A stretch of 64,000 bases of DNA from Bog-473 sp963783245 (GTDB lineage: Bacteria; Actinomycetota; Acidimicrobiia; Acidimicrobiales; RAAP-2), in the NCBI GenBank assembly GCA_963783245.1, contig CAWAMS010000003.1, positions 682,001-746,000 on the forward strand, given 5' to 3'. Positions within the stretch are counted from its first letter, which is position 1. Every line of letters starts with the position of its first letter. The position numbers and the translations under genes are program-made. A model generated the notes under the pieces. It was not told the origin of the DNA. It searched no databases and worked only from the letters and a program-made list of their open reading frames with translations. Positions 63,697 through 64,000 of the stretch are shown here, piece by piece.

Positions 63697-64000
63697 CTAC
63701 TCTGATAGCGGAACCCGCCACATTAAGACCGTCCCCCCGCTCGGGTTGTTCGCCACCTCAAAGTCGCCGTGGAGTTTCTCGGCTCTCCGCCGAAGGTTGT
63801 TGAGTCCCAGACCACCCTCGGTTTTGGCGTCCATACCCCGCCCATTGTCGGTGACCCATAGTTGGCAGAGCCCGTCGCTGGAACTCAGCAAGATGGTGGC
63901 CTCCGTAGCATTGGCGTGACGTTCGATATTGGTCACCGCCTCCCGGATGGACGCCAACAGATGCTCAGCCACCCGCTCCGAGACCATGGTGTCCACGGGA
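63697..64000 (-). CDS. DevS/DosT-like sensor histidine kinase, C-terminal ATPase part (5' end outside window)
   Basis: About 100 C-terminal residues are visible. The N-box is REAVTNIERHANATEA, the G1 box LWVTDNGRGMDAKTEGGLGL with the second glycine motif, and the end is GGTVLMWRVPLSE. The spacing and the terminal GTVLxWxxPLS match the C-terminus of mycobacterial DevS. The sensor (GAF) and dimerisation domains would lie to the right of the window. It would phosphorylate a DevR-like regulator that binds boxes A-O (inference). Confidence 0.75.
   Translation of the reverse strand, partial: PVDTMVSERVAEHLLASIREAVTNIERHANATEATILLSSSDGLCQLWVTDNGRGMDAKTEGGLGLNNLRRRAEKLHGDFEVANNPSGGTVLMWRVPLSE

Noticed and set aside
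1..64000. tRNA, rRNA, CRISPR, insertion sequence or prophage
   Set aside because: No cloverleaf-like segment, repeat array, transposase motif or terminal inverted repeats were recognised by reading; a tRNAscan or ISfinder run would be decisive.

Overview
The window is high-GC, densely packed actinobacterial DNA. P450, acyl-CoA dehydrogenase, FadD/enoyl-CoA hydratase and FAH-type catabolic genes, frequent GTG starts and 4-bp ATGA/GTGA overlaps suggest an environmental Actinomycetota. The gene mix looks like the Acidimicrobiia, but that class assignment is only an inference. No rRNA, tRNA, CRISPR array, insertion sequence or phage was seen. Many genes continue in another frame after a single-base change, usually an extra base and sometimes in a short homopolymer. 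Most of these breaks probably reflect consensus indel errors, and I annotate the restored genes across them.

Left half (1-26 kb), general metabolism. A prenyltransferase-like/methyltransferase/glycosyltransferase trio (1-3.1 kb) is followed by a putative Mg2+ operon: an MgtE-N/CBS protein and an unusual Nramp carrier, preceded by a short DEPP-containing leader ORF. Next come an acyl-CoA dehydrogenase, a methyltransferase, an MFS exporter with its MarR regulator, a NifU-like protein, an FAH-family enzyme, a C69 peptidase and a cytochrome P450. TetR, AhpD-like and GNAT genes follow, then a phosphotriesterase-like/acyl-CoA ligase/enoyl-CoA hydratase operon, a YceI protein, an ArsB/SLC13-type permease and a secreted membrane-anchored phosphoesterase.

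Right half (about 26.5-64 kb), a DosR/DevR-type dormancy island. Sixteen copies of a 14-bp palindrome (directional consensus GGGACCnnCGGCCC, usually followed by TA or TG) lie in intergenic regions. They match the layout of the mycobacterial DosR box (GGGACnnnnGTCCC). The genes around them are classic DosR-regulon types: universal stress proteins, an HRP1-like CBS protein, a Rip3-like M50 protease with CBS domains, a PfkB kinase, and separate phosphoribosyltransferase and erythromycin-esterase proteins (fused in mycobacterial Rv2030c). A fragment of a DevS-like histidine kinase lies at the right edge.

The boxed genes also assemble into a plausible hypoxic fermentation route. TreT-like trehalose cleavage and ROK glucokinase feed a PfkB sugar kinase, GAPDH and PGK. 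PEP synthase and a pyruvate-kinase-like protein handle the PEP/pyruvate step. Pyruvate:ferredoxin oxidoreductase (gamma, alpha, beta) is joined to a GltD-like NADPH:ferredoxin module, and an acetyl-CoA hydrolase/CoA-transferase and a Zn alcohol dehydrogenase would give acetate or alcohol end products. I consider this island the most interesting content of the window.
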